Assembly (NCBI GenBank): GCA_002150815.3
Contig: NDFF03000160.1
Coordinates: 1 to 64,000 of the forward strand
Length of the DNA: 64,000 nucleotides
Direction of reading: 5' to 3'
Origin: Grammothele lineata
Taxonomy: Eukaryota; Basidiomycota; Agaricomycetes; Polyporales; Polyporaceae
The position numbers and the translations under genes were made by a program. The notes under the pieces are model-generated. The model worked only from the letters and a program-made list of their open reading frames with translations, did not search any database and was not told the DNA's origin. Below, piece after piece: positions 8,761 to 20,088 of the stretch (position 1 is its first letter; every line of letters begins with the position of its first letter).

Positions 8761-11444
8761 TTACTTACGCCCTATCCTCATGAATTCCTCAGTGAATTCC
8801 TCCATTGCATCAAGCGTGTCCGCAAGGTGCTTGTAGCTCAACGGTACCTTACGACTCGCTGCAAGCGAGCTCGCCGTGCGCACCGCGTTCTTGATCTGCC
8901 GCCCGTTCACCTCGCGCGCCGCGAGCGCGTCGAGCGCGGCACTGTCGCCGAGCACCAGCCCCGCGCTGACCTTGCGAAGGAACGCGGCCCAGACCTTCCG
9001 CCGCGCATCGCGGTTGAGCTCGCGGAAGTGAAGCGCAACGTGGATACGCGAGAGGAAGGCCTCATCAAACGCGTTGACGCGGTTCGTGGTGAGGAAGAGG
9101 ATACCACGGTAGTACTCGACGTGCCGGAGGAAGACGGCAACCATCGCGTTGCGCTCCATATCGTGAAGAGAGCGCTGCTCCAGGAAAACGTCCGCCTGAG
9201 AAGCGCACACAATGTCAACGCGAGATCTTCGAGGAAGAACGGGGGTACATACCTCGTCAATCAAGATGATCGCCTTCCAGCTCGCTGCGAGGTCGAACAC
9301 ATTGTTCAATGCCGTGTCGAGTGCGCCTGCATCAGTTCCCAGGTCCCCGCCGCCTATGACGTACAGAGGGCGCCGGACGTGTTCACTTGTCGCCTCGGCC
9401 GAGAGCGTTTTGCCGACACCAGGCGGGCCAAAGAGGTTGAAGACGAGTCCGTGGCCCTTGCCATGGATGAAGTCGTCGAAGCCTGTGTGGGTGCCATGCG
9501 CGTCCACGAGTGACTGCAACAGCACTTTACGGTCTTCGGGAAGGACCAGGTTCTCGAAGGCCTCGTCATTCCAGACGATTGGCTGGACGCGCTTGATGTT
9601 GAATTCAACTACTCAAGGCGAGCATGCGTGTTAGTAAGACATTAAGCAGCATAGTTGAAAGCAAACTACTCACGCCAGGCCTTGTCAGAGAGGCTGAAGC
9701 CGTAGACGATCGGTGGCGTAAGCATCAGTTCGTCTTCCGCTAGTTCGTTCTGTTCGCGCTGCATTCGGGAGCGGCTCTGGAATGTAGGAACAAAGCTATC
9801 TACAGAGTTGTGTGAGACGCGAAAATAGCGAAGAGTGCTCGGTGAACTTACTAGGGTCGTACGGGATTGGCGGTGGAGTGGGCGGATAGTTTCCGTACTG
9901 ATCAGGTCCATTGTTTCGGAGGGCCTGTACTTCCGACTTCACGTTCGGCATCTCATATGCGGGATTCAGACGTCTGAAGTTGCCTTATGGGCAGGAAGAA
10001 AACGGATTCAGCGATACGTTCGTGATAATTGATCGGACATTTACCTCTGTCGATCATGACACGAGAATCGACCTGTGAATGAACAATTCGTCAGCATCAA
10101 CAGAGATACGACCACGTATACCAGAATACCCACGTTGTACTTGATGCTGCTCTTCCCCGTAGGCATTACGATTGTGTATGTCGCCGCTCCGGTATACTGC
10201 ATATGATGCACACCCCTCAAGGCGAGCCACTTCTTGCCCCGCGCGACGAGCGCCATCTCGAGCGCGCCCGCGTTCGCGTGGTACTCGATCGGGTACACGT
10301 CTAGGCTGTTGATCTTCACCGTCCCCTTGAAGGACGGCACGAACATGCGGCTCTGCACGCGCCCGAACGCCTTCCCACTTGCGCGCCGGATGCCCGCGTC
10401 GACGCCTTGTCCCGGAAGCGGGGGCGGCTGGAAGATGGGCGAGTTAAAGACGGGCGTAGTGGGATTGAACGTGGCAGCGCCGAAGCTGCCGCCAGTCGAG
10501 GTGGCGGAGTCCTCGTCGTACGCCGAGTCCACGCTTTCGCATATGAGGTCGTAGACGCCGCCAGTCCCAGATTGAATCTTCGCCGCGCTGACGAGCTCGA
10601 ACGCGCGGGGCTCGCCGGTGACGGGGCAGTCCGCCACGAGAATTGTGCGAGGGACGAAGACTGCGAAGAGGGTGTCGAAAGTGATCTCGCCGTGCGCGGT
10701 GAGGTTTGCGACTTTCGCGAGCGTTGCGGCGTAGTCCTTGTGGAGGTACTCGACGAGAACGCGCACGGTCTGCAGTACGTTCAACTCCTGGGCAGTCCGT
10801 TCGGATCCCTTGTGCTGTAAGTCTTCGATGTACTTCTCGAAGCGAGGGAGGAACGCGAGAAGGAGGAGCGGATCAAGCTGTACAAGCGATGTGTGAGTAC
10901 GACTTTCAATCTCAGAAGTAGAGATACTGACCTCAAGCGGCTCCGCGTTCCACGATACGCCCTTGATCTTCCCGATCACCTCCTTGCACGCAATGAGGAG
11001 ATACGGGCTCTTCACGACGACTTGGAACGTCGGCTCGCCCTGTTCACCATCGACCGGCTGCGGGATCTTGCGGACGACGACGAAACAGTACCCCACCCAA
11101 GGGTCCGCGCCTCCGTCCGTTCCATTTCCAACCGTCTGAAGGGCGTCAGCGCGGACCTTCGCCGACGTGTTCCGATACTTCCAGGCCTTCGACCAGTTGC
11201 TGTAGAAGCAGTCTACACGTTTGACCTTCAGGTTGGGCGGCGGTGGCGGAGCCGAAGGTGCGACGAGTGCTGTGGTAGAATGCTCATCATCCTCTCCGGC
11301 GTCGTCGTAGAGGACCCTTTCTCCACGAGCATTGACGATGAAAGACGGAGGCCGTGGTGGTACCGGGACGAAAGGAATGTTCTTCTCAAGGGTTTGAGGG
11401 CCAGATGACTTCCGGGAACTACGGCGGGACAAGAAGCGGCGCAT
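8761..11444 (-). CDS. DUF7025-AAA ATPase, copy 2 (no membrane tail)
   Basis: Seven exons: 11444-10932, 10877-10134, 10072-10045, 9983-9852, 9799-9674, 9611-9253, 9195-8761, giving 778 residues. The N-terminal half is the fungal DUF7025 domain (GEITFDTLFAVFVP, CPVTGEPRAFEL, VYPIEYH, RGVHHMQY, SRVMIDRGNFRRLNP). The C-terminal half is an AAA core with Walker A GPPGVGKT (~576-583), Walker B IILIDE followed by ADVFLEQRS, sensor 1 LTTNR, the SRIHVAL finger region and the lid VNGRQIKNAVRTA. It probably remodels or unfolds an unknown client. It is the longest paralogue, with a Pro-rich N-terminus, a long insertion in DUF7025 and the only GNFRRLNP linker exon seen in the array. It ends IGRK without a TM helix. 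Intron 10878-10931 is 54 nt, in frame and stop-free, so an isoform retaining it would stay open. Confidence 0.88.
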
Positions 11445-12030
11445 ATCGACAGCAGCGTTACTGAGAAGGAGTAATGGGAGCTCAGGTTTCGTGCGATCGA
11501 CGGTGCTTTATACGTACCGCGCCGCTATTGCCTCGAGGGATGAGCTACACAACCTCCGCGTTGACCGGGGAGAACGCCGACGTGGCAGGGGTAGATGACT
11601 CCCCTAGCACCCACGCATTCTGAATTGGCGGGGCGGGATGTAGAACGTCCGCGTATAGCCCAACGGAGGCCGATGCATATCGGGTGCGGCGCGAGTCACT
11701 GTGGTGTGGAAGAAGTCCGCGTGCGGCCGTGGAGGCTGGCGTAGGGGTCACGAGGCGGCCGCGAGGCGTCGGGGCTATGCAAGCGCCCATACCACAATGC
11801 ACCTTATCATGGGCGTGTCAGAGCGAAACCATGCAAGACGATTTGTATTGCTCACAGAAGGCGCGAGCTATACATTTCTCATGGCGTGAGTCGTAGCACC
11901 TACCAGTCTAACTGTTAGTCCAAAGTCCGCATATACACGTATATCAACAGAAAGGAGCAGAAGAGAACGTACATCGTGTCAGCGATCGTAGAGTAAGTCG
12001 GGTTACCGCACTCGTGTCCGTAGACCGTCA
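11445..12030. other. Intergenic region, AAA copy 2 promoter / thaumatin 3' side
   Basis: No gene recognised. The stretch should contain the promoter of the AAA gene that starts at 11444 and the 3' UTR of the thaumatin-like gene that ends at 12031. Short frames here show no motifs. Confidence 0.45.
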
Positions 12031-13866
12031 CTATCGTATTTGAAACCTCACGCAGAGAGCCAATATCACACCACAGGCTCCCGCCAACCACGCAGATCTT
12101 GGCGATTGCCTCGAGGCTGCGTTATCTGGGCGCATACTGTCCGCCGCACCCGAAGTGGTACTTGGAGGGGCGGCGGTCGAAGATGAGTCCAAAGGCGCAG
12201 AAGATGTGGCCGCTTCGCTTTGCGATGCTGGAGCTATTGTCGAAGATGATACAGAGGAAGATTGCGAGACAATTACAGGGGCTGGTGTGGATGCTGCGGA
12301 CGCGGGCGCAGCGGGAGATGCTGAGGCAAACGCCGCGGAGGGGCTAGATTGCAGGGTCATTCTAGTTTCCAACGAGAGTCCAGAGGATTACAGCACACGT
12401 ACGGGCAGAATGTTAGAGTGTAATCCGCATTGAGAGCGGAGTCGCACGTCCAGAGCGCGGTACCACTTGATTCGTCGAATGCGTATGCATACGAATTTGG
12501 ACAATTTCCCTCTGCACAAGTAGTTAGATCATTGCTGAAGCCAACGCGGCAATACTCAGCTGTCGACTCACTGAAGTAGTCGTAGAATTGCACACCAGTA
12601 GGGGGACAGGTAGCGGCGGTGTCGTGACTACCAGAACAACAGTTTGCAGAGTCGGCTACGAGCGCGCAACGTCACGATACGGAAAATGGAGTGAAACGTC
12701 GAACGGACCTGGATTCCCGTCTAGGTTTGCTGCACACGCGCTTTGGCACCCCACAGGAAAACCCGAGTCGTCGAACGGCCCTTGGAGGGGAGACGGACCT
12801 AATGCGTGTCGGCACATAAGCGCAACAAGTGGTGGACCCAGCGCGAAACTCACAGTTAGGACCAAGATCGACGAGACAGTCTGCGATTGGACAATCCACT
12901 GAGTTCGTGATGGCCACCGGGAGGTTGTACCCATCGACGAGTGAGACTGTAAAAGGGGCATTAGTTCGCCTGATATAGCTCTCAAAGAAGTCGCCGTCGC
13001 GACATTGGGCGGCCTAGCAAACGTCAATGGATCGGTGCTGAACCCGTATCACGGTCAGAAAGTCTCCAAGCCAGTGCGCCTGTGTCTCTCTAAACCGACC
13101 TCCCCCGAGATTCAAGACCAACACCAAGCAGACAACATTCTCCACGCGAGCTTGGATCGCACCCAATGCAAGATCAAGGCACATATAGTCACTCACCATC
13201 ATAGAAGTCGCGAAAACCGTCTCCTTGAAGGGTCCATTCCGCCACAGTAGCAGGAGGTACCCCCTGATGACATACTCAGGAAGACTCAACGCTCCCGAAG
13301 ACTCGACCGCACCGTTCCTGTGGAGGGATCGCAGAGAAGACCCCCGTTGCACCAGCCATCCAAACACGTGGGTCCTGTCGTGATGCTGAAGTCGCAATCG
13401 CGCCTTCCCTGAGCCAAGAGACGGCAGTGAGTAGCTTCGCATGGAACAGAATCAAGGATAGACTGACCCATATCCGACCAGCTTTCCAGTTGTCCGGCAC
13501 GGGGAACGAAACGGAGTTCGATGGGGCAGCTTCCCACCTGGATGGATAACCTCATGAGATGAGAAAGAGTGTCAGGCATCCAAAGAGCGTACCCTGTGGG
13601 GAAAAGAGGGACTGCCGTGCCCGCTGAGAGATCGGTGAAGATCTACGCAGCGTGTTGAGGCTCCAGGCCTTCTCCAGGCTCCTTAAGAGATCATCACTTA
13701 CCGCAGGCCTGACATGGTAATCAGCATAAACTCGAGCAAAAACACGTAGTACTTCATACCATATTGTGAACGGACAGGCATTCACAACCGTGAAAAGCCG
13801 AGCGTTAGCAACTCCGGACAAACAGGCGGCGAGGGCGGCCAGGAACTTGAAGTCGCGCGCGTGCAT
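12031..13866 (-). CDS. Thaumatin-like protein with Ser/Thr/Pro/Ala-rich C-terminal stalk
   Basis: Ten exons: 13866-13753, 13642-13593, 13537-13468, 13408-13313, 13263-13197, 12946-12854, 12798-12709, 12655-12572, 12511-12403, 12361-12031, giving 367 residues. A signal peptide (~1-22, ending GVANA) precedes the thaumatin fold: FTVVNACPFTIW, FPTGWEAAP, VPDNWKAGRIWGRRDCDFS, CLDGWCNGGLLC, VSLVDGYNLP, DCLVDLGPNC, GFPVGCQSAC, NCCSGSHDTAATC, GNCPNSYAYAFDES and TLTFCP, with the expected many cysteines. Fungal thaumatin-like proteins are secreted and are linked to beta-glucan binding or hydrolysis and wall remodelling in fruiting bodies. The last exon adds ~110 residues, low-complexity Ser/Ala/Thr/Pro, ending in a hydrophobic segment (WLAGACGVILALCV) and RFQIR. 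This suggests wall or membrane attachment. Exon order and phase agree throughout. Confidence 0.9.
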
Positions 13867-14280
13867 CGTGGCTAGCTTGACGTTTAGGACGAACCAGAGG
13901 GGCTCAGGCTAAAGCGAGAGAGAGGAGAAGGAGAAAGGAGGGCGACATGGACGACAAGAGGAGGCGCGTTTCGGTTGGCCAGAAGCCTCTTGGTATTCTG
14001 GGGCGGGCTCATGGTCGTCGTCTGTTCGTCGGCGTCATCGGGCACAGACGCCCCAACGGGGACGCCGGTACACGTGATCAAGACGACCCACGTGGCTTGA
14101 CCGAAATCTGCGGACGGCGGCACGAGCAAGGCGTTCAAGTCACTATCGAATCGCAACGGCCGCCTTTCGACTCAACGCCTCGAGAAAGGTGAGCACTGAG
14201 GATCCCTATGTGCCCGAAAGCTAACTTTGGAAGCGTTGCGCGTTTAGGAAATGCTACATACTATTACGCGACGTCACCTA
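13867..14280. other. Intergenic region, thaumatin promoter / AAA copy 3 3' side
   Basis: No gene recognised. A pyrimidine-rich tract on the minus strand (13900-13945) lies just upstream of the thaumatin start and fits a fungal promoter or leader. Confidence 0.4.
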
Positions 14281-16815
14281 TCACATACTAGACAGTCTGT
14301 ACCAGACAGCAATGAACAGAATACAAAAAGACACAACAGAGACGGGTAAAACTATCGCTCGTCGAGGCGAAGACAATTCCGCCTCTTCGCTGACCTGTGG
14401 CCTCTCAACCAGCTCCTTCATCGCCCTTAGCGCCTCCTTCACGTGCGACAACTGGAGATCCTCTCCGCGGCTCAGCGCAAGCGACGCCGCGGTACGACAC
14501 GCGTTCGTGATTTGCCGTCCATTGATGTCGTGCTTCGCCAGCTCCTGGTAAGTCTCGCCCGAGAACCGCGCCCCTGCTCTCTCCAGGAAGTTCCGCCAGA
14601 TCTGAATCTTGGTCTCATCCGCAAGGCGATCGAAATGTAGAGCGACGTGGAAGCGAGATAAGAACGCGCGGTCGAGGGCGGAGATACGGTTTGTAGTGAG
14701 AAAGAGGATCCCGCTGTAGTACTCCAGATGCTGCAAGAATACAGCGACGACGGAGTTCCTGTAGACGTCGCTGGACGAACGCTCCTCAAGAAACACCTCT
14801 ACCTGACGAGAACTCTGCCTTAGTAAAGTACCTTGCATTGCCCCAGTGACTCACCTCGTCGATTAGCAATACGGCCTTCCATTGGACCGCAAGATCACAC
14901 GCTCGCCTGAGCTCTCTATCTGTCTCCATCGCCGATGAACCCAAGTCTCCGCTCCCAACGCGGTAGAGCGGACGTCGCAGATGCTCGCTAGTAGCCTCCG
15001 CTGATAATGTTTTGCCAACGCCAGGCGGACCGAAGAGACTAATGATCACGCCCTGGCCCTTGCCTACCACGACGTCGTGGTCGACGAGCGGCATACTGTT
15101 TCCATCCTTGAGCATCGCATTTGCTTCCACCAAGGATCGTATCAGAGTTTTCTGGTCTCCTGGGATGACTAACTTGTCGAAGGCGTCGTCGTTCCAGCTG
15201 ATTGGCTGGGCCAGATTGACATTAAACTGCACTGTAAGACATTACAATTCATGGCATCATTATAGCAGTCGAGAGATATAGCAGAGCGTACTTACTCCAC
15301 ATCCTGTGGGTGAGGCTAAACCCGTAAATAATCGGTGATGCGAGCATTAGTTCTTCGTCACTCAAGGAGTTGGCTCCATCTTTCTCACGACTGGGTGGTA
15401 GCATTCTCCGCAACGTCATTGCGAAGCCCGGAACCTCTGACGTGATATGGCGATAAGAAACGTTCATAAAGAAATTATCTATGGCAGCTCAAGAATGTCG
15501 GCGAAAGTCCTGCTCGAAAAGTTCGATGGTAGTGACGCTCACCTTTGTCAATCATGACTCGAGATTGGACATGACGCTTGCGTACAGTGTGGTCGTCGGA
15601 GTAGAAAGAGGTTCGTTGATAACCAAGCGCTACCCCGCTGTACTGCATGTGGTGGACGTTATTCAACAATGCCCATTTGCGACCGCGGGAGGCAAGCAAA
15701 GCTCTGACGGTATTCGGACGGGGATGATATTCCAAGGGGTACACGGGTAGCTCGCAAATGTTTTCGACCCAATCGAAGTGGTTGATATAGCAGACAAGCT
15801 CGTGCAGACCGAATCGCATACCCGACCGCCCGTCCGTTGGCTTGATGCCATCCATTAAAATGTTGTCGTCCTCGTCCTTGGCAGACGAACCCGGCATGGA
15901 ATCAACTATCTCGAAACGTAGATTGTACCGAGGAATCAAGGAGCCTTCGCCGTCGGATGCCCTCGGGCCACTGAATTGATACATGCCGGGTTTGTGTGGA
16001 CTGATTCGCGAATTGACCTCTCGAAAAGAAGACAGAAGCCGCATTCCCTGAAGCTCGTTCGTGATGGGACACTTGCAAAGGAAGACTGTGCCGGGGATGA
16101 GAATGGCGTAAAGGAGGTCGAAAGTGATGGCATTTCGGGAGAGAAGTTCTGAGATGCCTGACAACGTCTGGCTGTAGTTGGACCGGAGATAGTCGAGGAG
16201 GACCCGTAGGGACGCAAGAATACAATCGTCCTCATCGGTGCGTGACGAGGAGCTTGACAGAGCGTTTTCATACTCCTCTAACTTAGGGAAGAAGGTAATC
16301 AGAAGCTTTGGTTGAAGCTGATTGACAACGGCACCATCGAGTGATTAGAAGGCAGCCTCTTGGTATCCTAGCTCCGAGAGACGTACCGTAACAGGTTTCA
16401 GCTCCCATGATACTCCACACGTAGTACCAATGACCTCTCTGCAGGCTCTCCATAGATAATCGCTGATAAGGACCACCTCAAAGACCACGCGGCGCTCCTC
16501 TTGGCTCGACTCGCCGCCACTGGATGGTTGCTTCTGAACTACAACGAAGCAATGCTCACTCCATGACTGGTCGCTCGTGTCCATTCCAACGGGCTGGATC
16601 AACTCCGCAGGAAGATCACCCGAGTCCGCTCCAAGATCTTTGTGCTTCCAGCTACCGGAGTCTTTCTTGAAGGTCCATTCTACGTGCTTGATCGTCAGTT
16701 TCAACGTCGACGGCTTTTCGGAGGAGGCGTATGTAGTCGTTGCGGCATTCTTGGTCGGGAGGGAAGGAGTGGGAGTGGAGAGCTCAGCATTTCCGACGCC
16801 AAAGTCCGGTGTCAT
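14281..16815 (-). CDS. DUF7025-AAA ATPase with C-terminal membrane tail, copy 3
   Basis: Five exons: 16815-16387, 16317-15543, 15478-15296, 15231-14855, 14802-14281, giving 761 residues. DUF7025 motifs: ITFDLLYAILIPGTVF, CPITNELQGM, LPVYPLEYHP, LNNVHHMQYSG, SRVMIDK. The AAA core has Walker A GPPGVGKT (~530-537), Walker B VLLIDE followed by VEVFLEERS, LTTNR, FLSRFHVAL and the lid DINGRQITNACRTA. The last ~25 residues (IVLPVSVVSFCILFIAVWY) are one TM helix ending in RLSSM, so it is probably tail-anchored. The GNFRRLNP linker of copy 2 is missing, and MIDK runs directly into a shorter, different linker. The closest relative in the window is copy 4 (LARR/ACDLAV and DRLxxETKIQIWRN segments). Client and membrane are unknown. 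Confidence 0.88.
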
Positions 16816-17478
16816 TGTCTCTCAGATATTGTGGAGTGAACCAGCGTGGTAGGCTGAGAAGAGGCGGTGAGGTCCAGAGGGCTTCAGAAGGCGCGCGACA
16901 TTGCTCGCGGCACCGCCTAACATTTTGGTCGCGCCTCGAGGAAGGGCTGACCCAGCTTACACTACAGGAGCCATTATTCCAATACTCATGACGTGCCCCA
17001 GACGACGCCCGCTGTCTCCGTGTGGTCGTATTAGCGGTCCTGGAGGCGGTGCGGAGAGATGCAGAGGAATCCGGTCCCACCTGGTCCCACGGAGCGCTCT
17101 GGGGAACGCCCGCGTACCATGGCGCCACGTGGCAAACACGCCAATGCCCTGTGTGCGTCTCGAACGCGTGTACGTCTTCTGCAGGTTCCAGCGTGGGATC
17201 TGAAGTCAGTTCTCAGCAGTTCTTGTCCTAGTATCTCTACTATTCTCGGTGGCGTACCAAGGTAACTTTGCTTTGACGTTTCGAGTCCCCCTTCTACGCC
17301 GCGATATCTGATTATGAATCGTCTGAAGGGTTGCTTCTGAACGCCAGCTGCGTCACAGTACTATAATCACCCATCCTGGACGGCCCTCCGTTATACGAAC
17401 GTTGGATGGTGTGTTTTCTATGTAGATCTTCTGGAGTCTTCTCTCATACTGGCAACAATTCGAACAGCGCTAGCCTCG
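16816..17478. promoter_or_regulatory. Divergent promoter region of AAA copy 3 and the HET gene
   Basis: 663 bp between divergent start codons. A TATA-like ctataatc near 17359 lies about 115 bp before the HET-protein ATG at 17479. No coding signal recognised. Confidence 0.4.
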
Positions 17479-19668
17479 ATGTGGCTCTTGAATACAGCGC
17501 GCGCAAGGCTCGAGTTTTTCCCCGAACCTAGCGCGGTACCTGGCGGCTACGCGATCCTTTCTCACACATGGCAAGGCCAAGAGCAGACCTTTCAGCAAGT
17601 ACGAGATATTGCTGCCGATTGCGAAAGTCGCGAAGTCAACCCTCGCGACTTTGTCTCGCAGAAGATCCGAGACTTCTGCACGGTCGCCGATCGCGACGGC
17701 TACAAATGGGCCTGGATAGATATCTGCTGTATCGACAAAGAGAGTAGCACCGAGCTCTCAGAGGCAATCAACGCTATGTTCAGTTTCTACCTCCTCTCTG
17801 AGGTCTGCTATGCCTACCTCGAGGACGTCAGCAAGGACGACAATCCGCATCATGAAGGCTCTCAGTTTCGGAAGTCGCGGTGGCACACTCGGGGATGGAC
17901 GTTGCAGGAGCTTCTCGCTCCTGCTGTAGTCGTCTTCATGTCCAAGGAGTGGGAGCCCATCGGGACTAAGCAGGAGCTCTGCAGGCCTATCAGCAAGACG
18001 ACGGGTATCCACAAGAGTGTCCTGAATCGCGAGAAGAGCTTCTTCAAGGCTCCTATCGCCGAACGGATGTCGTGGGCCCGCTACCGTCAGACAACTCGCG
18101 TCGAGGACGAGGCCTACTGCCTTCTTGGGCTGTTCGACATCAACATGCCCACGATTTACGGCGAAGGACGCCAAGCTTTTCAGCGTCTTCAGCAAGAACT
18201 GGCAAAGCGTTACTTCGACACAACGCTCTTCGCATGGGGACTCTGCCACGAGTCTCGTGACGACTCACGCGCCGCGGTACCCTTGTCCAAGATGTGGTCA
18301 GCGTTCCACAGCCTGACGCACTACGGAAGGTTCCTCTTCGCCGCGTCGCCGAGCGACTACTTCGGTCCGACTACTTACTATACTCCTGAGCTCGGTCCTG
18401 CAGCCGTGCTCCAACCTTATTTGCCGTGGCAGTGGTCAGACGATGTCAGTATTATACTTATCTGTCAGAGAAGGCAACACTGACATGGCACGCTGTAGAA
18501 CAAAAATCCGACGGACGACCGACGAAAAGCGACCGGCCCCTTTGGGAGCATCGAGCTTCCGTCCTTCGAGGTCACCAGCCACGGCATGAAGTGTCGTTTC
18601 CCCGTCGCCGAGGTCGACGGTATCACCATCGCCGTTCTACTCGTTGAGACCGCGAAGGAGCACCTCGGGCTTATCTTGCATCCTAGCCAGGAAAGAGAGC
18701 TCCAGGACCCCTCGCGCCGAATTTACTACACCATGTGGTCCTTCGAGTCTCCCGACACCCTCGAGCAGCCCTATCGCCGCTTCCGTCTCGCTAGCCTCGG
18801 CAAGGACCTGTACAACCTCCGCTTCAGGGGAAAGCCCGTCCGTGCCACCTGGCGCAACATTTACATCCACACCGGCCCGCGCGTCTCTGACGAGCGTGCG
18901 GACCCGGCACACCTTGTCCTCCATCTCATGCCCGATCGCGCGCCGGCGCCCTTCCGCGTTCCACGTTGGCTCGTCGCTGCACTCTGCCGGCTCGAGCTAT
19001 ATGCAATGACGGGAATGGAAGCGAGCGATTTGATGGGTTCGATGGAGATGTGGGTCGAGTTTACGGACCTGAACCGGAGTGAGAAGATTCGCCTCCAACT
19101 TGGGTTGTGCTCGAAGCCGTCCACGGCAGAGGACTCTAGTGCACGATCCGTTCATTGGGCTTGGGCGGAGCACAAGACGCCTCCGACGTGGAACAGGCCT
19201 TGGAGCAGAAAGGGACATGACTGCGCGACAGATCACATCGACGACTGGCCGACACACACGAGCGAGATGGGCGAACCGCAGTGGACGCGCGAGTTCGGAG
19301 ACAAGGAACGCACTATCCACCTGTCGTTCACCAAGTGCGTCCATGCGCCGCATAGAACCCGCGTCGTTGGTCTCAAGCTTAGCGGAAGCGTATACGAGAG
19401 CATTCAGCAGGATGCAAAGTATTCTGTTTCTCCATTCATAGTCGGCACAAGCCACGAGGACCACGCGTTGCCAGCCGCACCGTCTAGAGTCCTCAAACGC
19501 ATCCACACATCAGGGGTTCCAACTCATCCCCGAGAGCGCAGTTCCATCTCCATACAACCACAGTTTACCCCCTCACAGCAGCTCGTTCCTGTCATTACTA
19601 GTGCCATGGTTGCGGCTGGAGTTACGTTCGTTCTGACTCGCATGGCTATGAGTACAAGTTCTCGTTAG
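17479..19668 (+). CDS. HET-domain protein with C-terminal membrane helix
   Basis: Two exons, 17479-18444 and 18499-19668, joined by a 54-nt GTCAGT-TAG intron in phase 0, give 711 residues. The N-terminal ~230 residues are a HET (heterokaryon incompatibility) domain: YAILSHTWQGQEQTF, WAWIDICCIDKESS with ELSEAINAMF, and RWHTRGWTLQELLAP. MPTIYGEGRQAFQRLQQEL follows, as in many basidiomycete HET proteins. The remaining ~430 residues show no domain I recognise until a hydrophobic helix near the C-terminus (~nt 19580-19640: LVPVITSAMVAAGVTFVL) with a short tail. HET domains can trigger cell death on non-self recognition in ascomycetes; a role here is inferred. It sits inside the AAA array, two members of which also carry C-terminal helices. 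Confidence 0.9.
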
Positions 19669-20088
19669 AGGTACCGTTTTGTTGTCAATATTCCCGAACC
19701 AGGAGTTCGCAGACCCTCGTAGTGCACACAACGTTGTCGGTTTAGGTTTGGAGTGGCTACTGGCAGGTTTCAAAATGAGATCAGTTGTGTGTCCGAGAAC
19801 TCTAGGGCAGATCCCAGCATACAGTATCCTGAATAGAGCTTGCAGCATCTCCTGTCCGAATATGGCTACCTTGAGCAGTAGAACACCGAGGTGGCTCTGC
19901 TCTAATGTCTTGAGCATCCGTTTGACGCCACGACATATTGCAGAATGCTGAAGTGTTGATTACGAACGCTAGCTAACTGGGACAGATCTTTGTATTAAGC
20001 ACGCGTAACAAAAGTCGGATTGTACATTGGTATCTATCCTCTATCAAAATACGCAATGCGGTTGGAGTTGAGATCTCGACGACGGTTA
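19669..20088. other. Convergent intergenic region, HET / AAA copy 4
   Basis: Lies between two converging 3' ends. No gene or strong terminator-like structure recognised. Confidence 0.4.

Noticed and set aside
8614..9634. Plus-strand open frames over AAA copy 2
   Set aside because: Mirror image of conserved AAA codons. The opposite strand holds Walker A/B, LTTNR and correct splice sites.
12656..13027. Overlapping minus-strand ORFs inside the thaumatin gene
   Set aside because: Read-throughs of exon-intron boundaries. Splicing them restores the complete thaumatin domain in one frame.
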